A stretch of DNA of 64,000 nucleotides, from the NCBI GenBank assembly GCA_029856145.1, contig JAHQWK010000002.1:1-64000 (forward strand). The letters are read 5' to 3'. Both the position numbers and the translations under genes were made by a program. Positions within the stretch are counted from its first letter, which is position 1, and each line of letters starts with the position of its first letter. The DNA comes from Promethearchaeia archaeon. Its GTDB lineage: Archaea > Asgardarchaeota > Lokiarchaeia > Sigyniarchaeales > SOKP01. A model generated the notes under the pieces. The model was not told the DNA's origin, did not search any database, and saw only the letters and a list, made by a program, of their open reading frames with translations. Below, in pieces: positions 8,844-17,546 of this stretch.

Positions 8844-8935
8844 GCGCTTTAGAATTAAGAAATTAAAAATTCACGGGGAGTGATATTATAAATTTTAACT
8901 CTAAAGCACCCCAATTAATAATATTTTTTTTTTCC
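8844..8935 (+). terminator. Stem-loop and T-run after hsp20
   Basis: An inverted repeat, gctttagaattaa (8846-8858) against ttaactctaaagc (8895-8907), pairs over 13 positions with one mismatch and encloses a 36-base loop. A run of ten T follows at about 8925-8934. This could be a terminator or a small structured RNA. A ribosome-binding-site-like aaaggagga (8836-8844) sits just before the stem without any usable reading frame after it. Confidence 0.4.
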
Positions 8936-9063
8936 TATTTAAATTGTTTTTTAGTATATTCTTTACTGAATAATAAAATTATTTATACAACTTCTTTCTT
9001 AAAGATTTTATAATTTAAAATCTAATCTCATGTTATAAGAATATACTTAAAAATTTGATTTTT

Positions 9064-11667
9064 ATGAAGTTAAAAAAAAACAAAGAAAAAGATTCTCGAC
9101 CTATAAATTTAGTACTTCTTGCTGTATCTTTTATTATATTTAGTGTTTTAGGTATTGTATTTATTACTCAGATGGAACTTCATGCGGGATGGGCATGGGA
9201 GGAACTTAGGGAAAGTTATCCGGTAGATGTGTATGCTTTTGAAACCGAAGATTTGAATGGAAATGGTGTTAATGAAATCATTGGTTATGCCGATATTGAT
9301 GGAACTGATCGCCCAGAGTATTATGATACACTTAATTTTGGAGGAATTTTTTGTTTAGAAGGATCAAATGGAAATGTTTTATGGGCAAGGGAGTATGACG
9401 GGCCAGTGAAAAAGGTATTTCCTATAATGGATGTTGATGGAGATGGAGTTAAGGATTATTTTACAAGTAGAACTTCGGTAGGTGCCAATTGGACAGTCAT
9501 TAATAGTCACTACGAACCACATATACTTCGGAATTTCTACACAAATCAACTTATTAATGGAAGTGACGGTACTGACATTCCTATTTTAACTGGAGATGGA
9601 CTTAATTTCACTAATTTTTATGTTCATGATTTGATAAGTTTTAATGATTTGACTGATTCACAAGAAGATCTTATTTTATTGGAAGGGGAAGGCTATAAGG
9701 TTGTTGATGGTAATCATACTTGGACGGAGTATAATTGTAGTATTAATACTTATTTTATAAACGGAACTAAAAAAAATAGTATTTATGAAGTTTTTGATGG
9801 CAGTATTCGTTCCGAAGAATTTCTCCCTGCATTTGAATTATTTCAATACATAGATCAATCTCATTTGTTATTTCTTAATAGAGATTCTATGTTTTTATAT
9901 AATCTAAGCTCAGATAATATGCTAGATGAAATTTATAATACTACGTTCTCTAAATCGATCAATGATTATGAAATCATTGAGGACTTAAACTTAGACGGAA
10001 TCCCAGAAATATTAATTGAAACTTGGGACGGAAATATAACCCTTTTAGATGGCTTTGATGGTGGAGAGCTCTACAACATTTCAATAGGTATTGAAACGTG
10101 GGATACTCAAATAACGGAAATTCATAGTGCTGAAGGTGATGGTATCTGTTATTTCTTGATAAAGATGGGATATAAAGTTGAAGATGAAGAATATAAATTA
10201 ATACATATATACTCCCTGACAAACACATCTCATGAATTAATATGGAATAAGGAGGGGCCGCGTAGAAATTTTGATGTCTTCGTTTTAGAGGAAGATTTTG
10301 ATGGAGATTCTGTTGATGAGATAATTTATTATGTAAGTCATCGACCGATTGTGGGATTTGGGGAGGTAAATCGCTATAAAATTATAAGCATTGTTAATGG
10401 AAAAGAGTTTGCTCTTATAAATACAGGATATTCTGGTGATTCGGTAATTACAATTAGTGATTTCGATGGAGACGGCAAAAAGGATTTTGCACTTGCTGGA
10501 GATGATAGTATTATAGCACTTTCTACTCGAAAGCCATTGGGATTATGGTTATCGCCAATGTTTCCTTTAGGTTTCCCTCTATTCGTTGTTCTTGCAATAT
10601 TACTAGTCGCAGGGGTAATTATTATTATATTACGAGGAAAAAGATTACAATATAGACGCCAAGCTGTTGGGCAATATAAACTCACTGTTGCTGTAAATGT
10701 TCTCGCGATTGGGTTAATGACTTTAACATTCATACTCTTCCTGATATTAATGAATGTTTTTAATAATACTCTAATAACAGGTTCTAATAATTCAAACATA
10801 GTAATTGCGTTCTTACTTGTTACCATTATTTGGTATGGTACACTACCATTAACCGCTGCTCTTTACAATCGCTTCGCTCCACAATTTGCTTATGTTTTTA
10901 TTAAACTAAGGAACTTATTCTTTAAAGTTTCTAAAGGCTATAAACACGATATACTTGTATTGGATATGGGAGATAGAAAGGATATTGGTCTCATCATTCA
11001 ACTCAAAAGGTTAGTATTGCCGTTACTTCTTTCAATAGCAGTCGGATTTTACACATATGATGCATTAACCACTTTATTTAAATACCCCACGACTTTCACC
11101 GTATTTGGGTCCACAGAATTCTTCAATTTCATGATGGGGTATATGTTGTTTTGTATTTTACCAATGATATTCTCATTTCTATTATTTGCATTTTTCATTT
11201 CAGGGAATTATTTACTTGATGACGCAGGGATTGTATATTACCGTGAAAATAAGAAATATCGCCAACCTGGAGATATTGAACCTATAAGTATCTGGGCACA
11301 ATCTATTGTTAAAGGTATTGCTGGACTTTCGGCTTTAATTACATTTGGTGCATTTCTTAGTTCTGTAGATTTTTCTGGGTTTTTTGGAGAGGGAGATGCT
11401 TTTAATCTCATTTTTGGATTTCTTATTACAATAGTTATGTTTTTCGGTATTCCGTTTTTAACAGCTTTTTCCTATATACTCCTTGCGGGAGAAGTCATGG
11501 AATTAAGTGCTGAAGAAAATATCAAAAAACTCTATAACATCATGGAAAATAATGGATACGATACGAAACCTCATGATATTACAAAAATTTATCCCTCTGG
11601 CTATGAAGCTTCAAAAAGAGAAACTTCGGAAAAAAGGAATGAAGATAATAGTATTCTATCTGAATAA
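9064..11667 (+). CDS. Membrane protein with FG-GAP/integrin-like ectodomain and seven C-terminal helices
   Basis: About 867 residues from the ATG at 9064 (an in-frame TTG lies three codons earlier). A basic N terminus and one membrane helix (about residues 13-33) lead to a domain of about 460 residues that carries five Asp-rich calcium-type loops: DLNGNGVNE, DVDGDGVKD, DLNLDGIPE, DFDGDSVDE and DFDGDGKKD. These are typical of FG-GAP/VCBS beta-propeller repeats. The C-terminal part has seven hydrophobic helices between about 505 and 810, with the basic loops RGKRLQYRR and a long RFAPQ...KR segment predicted to be inside. The charged tail of about 50 residues would also be cytosolic. It looks like a calcium-dependent receptor or adhesion protein; ligand unknown. 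Single gene with no obvious operon partner. Confidence 0.8.
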   Translation: MKLKKNKEKDSRPINLVLLAVSFIIFSVLGIVFITQMELHAGWAWEELRESYPVDVYAFETEDLNGNGVNEIIGYADIDGTDRPEYYDTLNFGGIFCLEGSNGNVLWAREYDGPVKKVFPIMDVDGDGVKDYFTSRTSVGANWTVINSHYEPHILRNFYTNQLINGSDGTDIPILTGDGLNFTNFYVHDLISFNDLTDSQEDLILLEGEGYKVVDGNHTWTEYNCSINTYFINGTKKNSIYEVFDGSIRSEEFLPAFELFQYIDQSHLLFLNRDSMFLYNLSSDNMLDEIYNTTFSKSINDYEIIEDLNLDGIPEILIETWDGNITLLDGFDGGELYNISIGIETWDTQITEIHSAEGDGICYFLIKMGYKVEDEEYKLIHIYSLTNTSHELIWNKEGPRRNFDVFVLEEDFDGDSVDEIIYYVSHRPIVGFGEVNRYKIISIVNGKEFALINTGYSGDSVITISDFDGDGKKDFALAGDDSIIALSTRKPLGLWLSPMFPLGFPLFVVLAILLVAGVIIIILRGKRLQYRRQAVGQYKLTVAVNVLAIGLMTLTFILFLILMNVFNNTLITGSNNSNIVIAFLLVTIIWYGTLPLTAALYNRFAPQFAYVFIKLRNLFFKVSKGYKHDILVLDMGDRKDIGLIIQLKRLVLPLLLSIAVGFYTYDALTTLFKYPTTFTVFGSTEFFNFMMGYMLFCILPMIFSFLLFAFFISGNYLLDDAGIVYYRENKKYRQPGDIEPISIWAQSIVKGIAGLSALITFGAFLSSVDFSGFFGEGDAFNLIFGFLITIVMFFGIPFLTAFSYILLAGEVMELSAEENIKKLYNIMENNGYDTKPHDITKIYPSGYEASKRETSEKRNEDNSILSE

Positions 11668-11935
11668 TTTTTTACTTAATTTTTTTTTTATTTGCATTTT
11701 AAAATTTGCATTTTAGGAAACTAAGTCTGTTCTATACGACTTATAATAATGTTTATTTGCATTATAGTAGAAACGATAGACTTTTTTTTTCAATTTCATG
11801 TTAAAATTCACTTTTTAAGGATTAGATTTTGGATATATTATCGTAGTATTATACTCATATATTTACTTTTCAAAGTTTGTAAATTATAACAAAAACTATA
11901 AGTTTTGAATATTAAAAGGGGTTTTATAAAAAAAA

Positions 11936-12094
11936 ATGAAATTAATAACATGTCATATTCCAGAAGCGTATCTAAGTGGAATAGAAGAGCTTGTTAACAT
12001 GAACCTTTATCCTAATCGTTCAGAAGTGATCCGTGTAGCTATTCGCGATTTGCTTAAAACTGAACTCAGTTCACTTTTGAGAAAACCAGAATAA
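11936..12094 (+). CDS. Short ribbon-helix-helix DNA-binding protein
   Basis: A 52-residue protein beginning MKLITCHIPEAYLSGI. The sequence fits a CopG/NikR-type ribbon-helix-helix fold: a beta strand (KLITCHIP), helix A (AYLSGIEELVNM), the turn NLYPNRSE and helix B (VIRVAIRDLLKTEL). The R-S-E-V-I-R-V-A-I-R motif is the classical second helix. Such proteins act as dimeric transcription regulators. There is no toxin gene beside it, so I favour a stand-alone regulator rather than an antitoxin. The preceding sequence has a gggg element about 15 bases upstream. Confidence 0.75.
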   Translation: MKLITCHIPEAYLSGIEELVNMNLYPNRSEVIRVAIRDLLKTELSSLLRKPE

Positions 12095-12174
12095 TTAAAT
12101 ATATTTTTTTCTCATTTCTTTTTCATTTTCCTTGGGATTAAAATTTTATAAAGATAATTTAATTTTCATTAGTA

Positions 12175-13038
12175 ATGACTTTTTCACATACCGATTTCGA
12201 ATATATTGATTGCCATACTCATTTTTTTCCACCTAAGATTTTCAAAGCGATTTGGGAGTTCTTTGAAAGCCCAAATGAAGACCTCAAAATTCAAGGTTGG
12301 CCAATTATTTATAAGCTTTCCCCAGATGAAATGGTTAGATTCTTAGAAAAGCAGAATGTCAAAGCTTTTACCACATATAATTATGCTCATAGGAATGGTG
12401 TTGCAAATTATATTAATGAATGGGTGAATGATTTTTGTAAAAAGTATAAACATTCAATTCCTTTCGGTTGTGTTTGGCCCGAAGATAAGGATCGTAAGGA
12501 ATATATAAGAAAGATCTTAGATGATTATAATTTTTATGGAATAAAGATCCAACCACTTGTTCAGAATTTTTACTTGAACGATGAGAGAATGTATGAAATC
12601 TATAAATTACTTGTAGATAGAGATAAATGGCTATGTGTTCATATTGGCACTGCCCCGTATAGGAATGAATATGTGGGCTACGAGAATTTCATAAAATTCT
12701 TAGAAAAATTCCCTAATATGAAAATAATTATCCCTCATATGGGTGCTTTTGAATATTCGAAATTTTTAGATCTATTAGATAAGTATGAGAATCTCTATTT
12801 AGACACGACAATGATTTATATTCCAGACAATATTTTTCCTGAAAGAACTACTAAAAGACCTAAACCAGATACCTTATTATCTTACCAAGATCGTATATTA
12901 TTTGGCAGTGATTTTCCCAATATTCCTTATGATTATGAATATTCTACGAAAGGATTATTAGAATTTGATTTGCCAAGAGAATTTTATGAAAATATCTTCT
13001 ATAAGAACGCTAAGCGATTATTCAATATTTTAAAATAA
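12175..13038 (+). CDS. Amidohydrolase-family metal-dependent hydrolase
   Basis: A 287-residue TIM-barrel protein of the amidohydrolase-2 family. It has the metal-binding motif DCHTHFFPP near the N terminus (His14, His16), a second-strand His in CVHIGTAP (about 160), the IIPHMGAFE segment (about 185) and the catalytic Asp in LFGSDFPNIPYDYE (about 245). Members are decarboxylases or hydrolases of small carboxylic compounds; I cannot assign the substrate. The C-terminal NIFYKNAKRLFNI is the usual end of the family, so the gene is complete. Monocistronic. Confidence 0.85.
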   Translation: MTFSHTDFEYIDCHTHFFPPKIFKAIWEFFESPNEDLKIQGWPIIYKLSPDEMVRFLEKQNVKAFTTYNYAHRNGVANYINEWVNDFCKKYKHSIPFGCVWPEDKDRKEYIRKILDDYNFYGIKIQPLVQNFYLNDERMYEIYKLLVDRDKWLCVHIGTAPYRNEYVGYENFIKFLEKFPNMKIIIPHMGAFEYSKFLDLLDKYENLYLDTTMIYIPDNIFPERTTKRPKPDTLLSYQDRILFGSDFPNIPYDYEYSTKGLLEFDLPREFYENIFYKNAKRLFNILK

Positions 13039-13206
13039 TGCTAGGCTTATTGCCATAACAAACATTCCAGTAGCAATTCCTAAAAGTAACTCATTTTAAA
13101 ATTATGAAGTTCTACACAACAAAAGTTATAATCATTATTTAAAAAATAATAAATAGAAACTTGTATAATCTGAAATTATAAAATAGATCGAAGATAGTGT
13201 TGTTAA

Positions 13207-13704
13207 ATGCGAACGATAACTGACGCTGATAAAATATTTTATTTTGAAAAGAGTTTCTTTACTATGGATGGTTTATGGATGCTAGAAACGGAAAAGGAAG
13301 TAGGGTGGGATACTGCTCTAAAAATTGATAAAGCAGTTTGGATTAGGCTTATGAATATTACTTTTAGAAGGATTAAGAAGTATTTAAACATTGATAAAAA
13401 TAACCTAAATGATTTAATTGAGATTCTTACATTCCGATGGTCTATTGAGGGTTGGAAATATTCAATTAATCAATACTCTGAATTTGAAGCAGTAATTGAA
13501 ATAAATGAGTGCCCCTATAAAGCAATAATGGATAGAAATCCCGAACGGCGAGAAAAAATCTCTTTAATTTGTAAAGATATGTGTATTCCTTTTTATAACG
13601 CTGTTTTAGAAGATTTTAATCCAAAAATAAAATTAGAAAGGAGTAAATTTATGGGTTTAGGAGATAATGTTTGTCATTTTCATTTTAGACAAAGAGATAA
13701 ATAA
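13207..13704 (+). CDS. DUF6125 / ATC-hydrolase-like protein
   Basis: A 165-residue protein resembling the family related to L-2-amino-thiazoline-4-carboxylic acid hydrolase (DUF6125-type). Recognisable features are an N-terminal helix FFTMDGLWMLETEKEVGWD, a middle segment ending in ECPYKAIM, the ICKDMCIPFYNAVLEDFNP block with two Cys, and the C-terminal GDNVCHFHFRQ. In archaea such proteins are widespread with unknown physiological substrate. It converges on the DNA methyltransferase gene with a 13-base gap. Confidence 0.6.
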   Translation: MRTITDADKIFYFEKSFFTMDGLWMLETEKEVGWDTALKIDKAVWIRLMNITFRRIKKYLNIDKNNLNDLIEILTFRWSIEGWKYSINQYSEFEAVIEINECPYKAIMDRNPERREKISLICKDMCIPFYNAVLEDFNPKIKLERSKFMGLGDNVCHFHFRQRDK

Positions 13705-13717
13705 GTAGCCTTATTAA

Positions 13718-15604
13718 TTATCTATAAATAGTTCTAAAATGTCTAATCTGATTTCTCGTTTTTGAGATAATCAAATTTGCCTCATTTTCTGCTATTGAAA
13801 ATATATTAAATATAATATCATCGATTTCTCTTAACACACTATAAAACTTCTCTAAATCGATGCTATCATTTTGTAATAATATGTTGATCACATCTACTTT
13901 TTCTACAATTTTATTTTTAGTATTATTACCTGGTTTAATGATAGGTAAATGTCTAATCATATACTGATTTAAATTAATAGTTGTATCTTTCTGATTATTA
14001 ATTGCATAAATACAATAAAACTGGATTAAGATTGAATTAAAAATGGCACATAAGTATTTAAGTTCACTAACATCGTTATGAAGTAATGAATAAATTGATG
14101 ATGTAAAACATATATTTTCTTCTGTATAAATTGCTTCAGGAATTATATTATTATGTTTAATTAACAATTTCGGTTCCTTATAGTATTCATAATCATTACC
14201 CTTCAAGATCTTTGGATCTAATTCTTCAATATTAAAAGTCTTATTTTTTTTGAAGATATAATAATTAAAATCGTTTCTAGCACTTACAAAAAAACAAGAA
14301 CCACTAATATCTTTTCTTAATTTTCTTTTTACTATCTCTAACCCCTTTTCTTCTTCTCCCCTAATCATCCTTGGAAAATCTACAGAATTTAAATAATTTA
14401 GATCTCCAATCTTTTCTATTTTTTCAATTAATTGATATATCTCTTCGTTTGGTTTAATCCTTATACGATTCAATTCGACCGTTTTTGATTCACAATATGG
14501 ACATTTCTTCTTAAAAGTATAAACGTAAAATTTTTTGGACGTTAAAAATAAGGGGCATTCTAAATTGAAACAAATCTTTAAGGAATCTACATCTTGATTT
14601 GGATAGGTAATAATCTTAGTTCTAGGATAATCATAAATGATTAAATCTTTTCTAAAATACTTACTTTCGTTTTCATATATTATTATTTGAACTTCATTAG
14701 TTGCTCTCTTAAACATTTTGGAGCCAAGATCAAAGATTTTAAAGATATTTGCTTTAGAAAGGAAATTACTTCTAAATTTAATATAACCTTGCCTTAGAAG
14801 GAAACTTTTTGGAACCAAGAAACCGATGACTTCATTACTCCATTTTAAAGCTTTTAGTAAAAAAGCACAGTAAATATCCTTATAAAAAACATTTTCTTTT
14901 TTAAGAACTTCTTTTTCTTTCTGATTTAAAATATTCCCGTAAGGGGGGTTGCCAATTATTATATCAAATTTTGGAAATTTTGAATTGATTATGCTATTTT
15001 GTATTCTTAAATTTGATTTTAGAATTGATATTAATTTTTCCATTCTTGTTTTGTCCTCATTATTATACCACCTTAGAAGTTTTAAAATGCACAATTTAAT
15101 CGCATATTCATTAATATCAAATCCAAATAGATTGTTTAGTATTTGCTTTTTAATTTGAATGTCAGGTAAGTGATAATTTAATTTGAGAATAGTATTATAA
15201 AGAATATGAGCGGCGCTTAAGAGAAAAATACCTGAGCCACATGCTGGATCGCAGATTGTAATATTTAATAGTATTTTTATTATCTTTTGTTTAAGATCTT
15301 GATCAAATTTAAGAATTTCATCTAGACTTTGTATATTTTTAATATTTTGAGTGTGATTATTTAATTTTTTATTAATTAAACACAGTAAAGTTTCTGTAAC
15401 TATAAAATCTGATATGCTTCTATTTGTATAAAAAGTACCCTCTTTCTTCCGTTTGTGATATCCACTTAAAAATTGTTCTTCAAAACTATCAATTAAAGGA
15501 AAAAGGCTACGTATTTGTTGAAAATCATTAGTCTTTATAGATTTATCAAATAATCCAATAAAGTCTTTGAATTTTTCAAAATTTTTTTGTTTTTCCACTT
15601 TCAA
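13718..15604 (-). CDS. N6-adenine DNA methyltransferase (Eco57I/TaqI-like)
   Basis: A 628-residue gamma-type adenine DNA methyltransferase. Motif X is KRKKEGTFYTNRSISDFIV (about 56-74), motif I is DPACGSGIFLLSAAH (about 118-132), and motif IV is IIIGNPPYGN (about 215-224), in which NPPY flips and binds the target adenine. After the catalytic region comes a Cys4 cluster (C-X4-C ... CPYC, about 345-375) and a C-terminal target-recognition-like domain ending in helices (LNQYMIRHLPI). No nuclease motif is seen at the N terminus and no restriction gene lies beside it. It may be a solitary methyltransferase or a type IIG relic. Confidence 0.85.
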   Translation of the reverse strand: MKVEKQKNFEKFKDFIGLFDKSIKTNDFQQIRSLFPLIDSFEEQFLSGYHKRKKEGTFYTNRSISDFIVTETLLCLINKKLNNHTQNIKNIQSLDEILKFDQDLKQKIIKILLNITICDPACGSGIFLLSAAHILYNTILKLNYHLPDIQIKKQILNNLFGFDINEYAIKLCILKLLRWYNNEDKTRMEKLISILKSNLRIQNSIINSKFPKFDIIIGNPPYGNILNQKEKEVLKKENVFYKDIYCAFLLKALKWSNEVIGFLVPKSFLLRQGYIKFRSNFLSKANIFKIFDLGSKMFKRATNEVQIIIYENESKYFRKDLIIYDYPRTKIITYPNQDVDSLKICFNLECPLFLTSKKFYVYTFKKKCPYCESKTVELNRIRIKPNEEIYQLIEKIEKIGDLNYLNSVDFPRMIRGEEEKGLEIVKRKLRKDISGSCFFVSARNDFNYYIFKKNKTFNIEELDPKILKGNDYEYYKEPKLLIKHNNIIPEAIYTEENICFTSSIYSLLHNDVSELKYLCAIFNSILIQFYCIYAINNQKDTTINLNQYMIRHLPIIKPGNNTKNKIVEKVDVINILLQNDSIDLEKFYSVLREIDDIIFNIFSIAENEANLIISKTRNQIRHFRTIYR

Positions 15605-15720
15605 AAATTACAAAATTCTTTTGTATATCATCTATAATTTTCAATTTAAAATATTTTATTGTTTATGCGATATTTTGTTTATATTTTTATAGTTAGATTA
15701 CCTTAATATAATAGGATACT

Positions 15721-16215
15721 ATGACTAATGATAAAGAGGAAGAAAAGGATTACTACGGAGTTGCTCCAATTAGTTCAATAGTTAAAAAAATGAAAAAAGA
15801 ATATGATAGAGACAGAAAGGATTGGAGAGTCATAGGTTCAAATGATAAAGATGGCAATTTGGATACTTTTATAACAAAAAAACCCAATGCTTATTGGTTA
15901 AAATCAAAACAATTAAGTCCCTATTCAGCCTTGAGTATGGGCACGGTCGCTAGGAACTTAGATAAAGATATTGATGAAAAAATTGGAAAAAAGATGTCAT
16001 CAAACGATATGTTTCGTTTATTTGGTATGATTGTTCCTATTAAAAAAGACCAGAATGTAATTGCTACCGGTATTGAAAAATATTCTCAAGAACATGGTAA
16101 TTATCTTAAGAAATTAATAAGTGATCGAGATCCAAATATAGGCCCTGCATTAGGAAGGCGTATTGATAAGGAATTTTCTAAAAAACATCCACAACGACGT
16201 GGCTTATATATTTAA
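15721..16215 (+). CDS. Conserved-looking protein of unknown function
   Basis: A 164-residue soluble, basic protein that I do not recognise. It starts with an acidic/lysine run, continues with GVAPISSIVKKMKKEYDRDR, has a middle stretch with AYWLKSKQLSPYSALSMG, and ends HPQRRGLYI. No cysteine motif or membrane segment is present. The upstream gap is AT-rich with a TATA-like stretch around 15677-15685. It ends 8 bases before the convergent gene at 16224. Composition (many Lys/Asp/Met) looks like a cytosolic, possibly nucleic-acid-associated protein, but no function can be given. Confidence 0.6.
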   Translation: MTNDKEEEKDYYGVAPISSIVKKMKKEYDRDRKDWRVIGSNDKDGNLDTFITKKPNAYWLKSKQLSPYSALSMGTVARNLDKDIDEKIGKKMSSNDMFRLFGMIVPIKKDQNVIATGIEKYSQEHGNYLKKLISDRDPNIGPALGRRIDKEFSKKHPQRRGLYI

Positions 16216-16223
16216 ATAAGGAG

Positions 16224-16634
16224 TTATACTTTCTCTTTTAATTTACCTAACTCATCTTTACTTTTAATTATAAAATCAGTATTGCTAGTATATTTTGACG
16301 CGTTGTTTATTAATTCTGTAATAATTGTTACTATTAAATCAGAACCAGATTTTCCAGTACCTCCAGCAAATTCTTTTAATAAAGGTACTTTTAAATCTTG
16401 AACATAGAAAGTAAGGCCTTTTGAAATCTCTTCCATCATTAATTGGTAAGCAAAATCGGGGCTCTTCTCTCCTTTCATTAAAGGCTCATCAGGATCTTCG
16501 AAAGTATAAGATACTTCTAGCCATTTATCACCAGCAGTTGGTACCATACCATAAATGTAATCAGTAGTATAGAGCCATAATGGTGTTCCATTATCGAAAG
16601 AAGAATCTACAATTGCTTTAAATTCCTCACTCAT
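16224..16634 (-). CDS. Small soluble protein of unknown function
   Basis: A 136-residue acidic protein starting MSEEFKAIVDSSFDNGTPLW. It is predicted alpha/beta: a strand-rich N-terminal half (PLWLYTTDYIYGMVPTAG, KWLEVSYTFEDPDEP) and a helical C-terminal half (PLLKEFAGGTGKSGSDLIVT and after). The GGTGKSGSD stretch is only superficially like a P-loop, because the spacing does not match GxxxxGK[ST]. No family assigned. It is transcribed divergently from nadE. Confidence 0.55.
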   Translation of the reverse strand: MSEEFKAIVDSSFDNGTPLWLYTTDYIYGMVPTAGDKWLEVSYTFEDPDEPLMKGEKSPDFAYQLMMEEISKGLTFYVQDLKVPLLKEFAGGTGKSGSDLIVTIITELINNASKYTSNTDFIIKSKDELGKLKEKV

Positions 16635-16768
16635 TCTTAATCAAGACTTTTAAAATAAAATTACTTCTATTAGATAAAGTTAAGTTAATATATTTAATTT
16701 TATTATGATCTTATCTTTTAAGTTTATGCAAAAAAGAGGATTACATAAAAGTATTAAGGGAAAAAATC

Positions 16769-17533
16769 ATGCGAAAACTAGATTATCAAAAGATTATTTC
16801 TGAAATTCAAGAATGGATAAAAGAATATGTAATTTCCGCTAAAGTTAAAGGAGTTGTTGTGGGAATTAGTGGAGGTATTGATAGCGCGGTCACAACAACT
16901 TTATGTGTTAAGGCACTTGGTAAGAAAAATGTCATTGGTCTAGGTTTACCATGTTCATCAATTCCCCAAGATTTAAACGATGCAAATAAATTGGCCAAAA
17001 TTTTAGGAATTAAGTTTATCATATTAGAATTAACAAATACTTATAACGAATTTTTGAAAAATTCATCCTCTTTATTTGAATCTAACAAACTAGCAACAGC
17101 AAATTTAAAACCACGATTAAGAATGATGGCTATTTATTTTACCGGTCAATCTTTAGGAAAGTTTCTGGTTGCTGGTACCAGTAATAGAACGGAAATAGCT
17201 ATTGGTTATTTCACTAAGTATGGTGATGGTGGAGTTGACATTGAACCAATAGGAGGTCTTTATAAATGTGAAGTAAGAGAGAGCGCCAAAAAGCTCAATA
17301 TCCCAAAAGAGATCATAAATAAACCACCGAGTGCAGGATTATGGGAAGATCAAACAGATGAAGATGAAATTGGTTTAACATATAATGTTTTAGATGAAAT
17401 TATCTTTAGGATTGATAATGATTTAGATTTAAATGATTTAAACCAAGATAATGTAAAGAAAGTAAAGGAAATGATGAAATCAGCGCATCATAAACTTACA
17501 ATGCCGCCTACTTTCAGGATAAAGAATAATTAA
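16769..17533 (+). CDS. nadE: NH3-dependent NAD+ synthetase
   Basis: Catalyses the last step of NAD synthesis, amidation of deamido-NAD with ammonia and ATP. The PP-loop GISGGIDSAVTT (about 34-45) binds ATP pyrophosphate. VAGTSNRTEIAIGYFTKYGD (about 137-156) and the PSAGLWEDQTDEDEIG segment (about 190-205) are typical of NadE. The C terminus SAHHKLTMPPTFRI also fits. At 254 residues it is the short form without a glutaminase domain, as usual in archaea. It converges on the charged coiled-coil gene. Confidence 0.95.
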   Translation: MRKLDYQKIISEIQEWIKEYVISAKVKGVVVGISGGIDSAVTTTLCVKALGKKNVIGLGLPCSSIPQDLNDANKLAKILGIKFIILELTNTYNEFLKNSSSLFESNKLATANLKPRLRMMAIYFTGQSLGKFLVAGTSNRTEIAIGYFTKYGDGGVDIEPIGGLYKCEVRESAKKLNIPKEIINKPPSAGLWEDQTDEDEIGLTYNVLDEIIFRIDNDLDLNDLNQDNVKKVKEMMKSAHHKLTMPPTFRIKNN

Positions 17534-17546
17534 AGATAGTTTAAAA

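Noticed and set aside
13030-13095. Hydrophobic fragment on the minus strand (LLLGIATGMFVMAISLALF)
   Set aside because: It could be the end of a lost membrane protein, but it is about 20 codons long, has an in-frame stop close upstream and no start.
16224-16634. P-loop in the 136-residue protein (GGTGKSGSD)
   Set aside because: The spacing does not match Walker A, and there is no Walker B or other NTPase motif.
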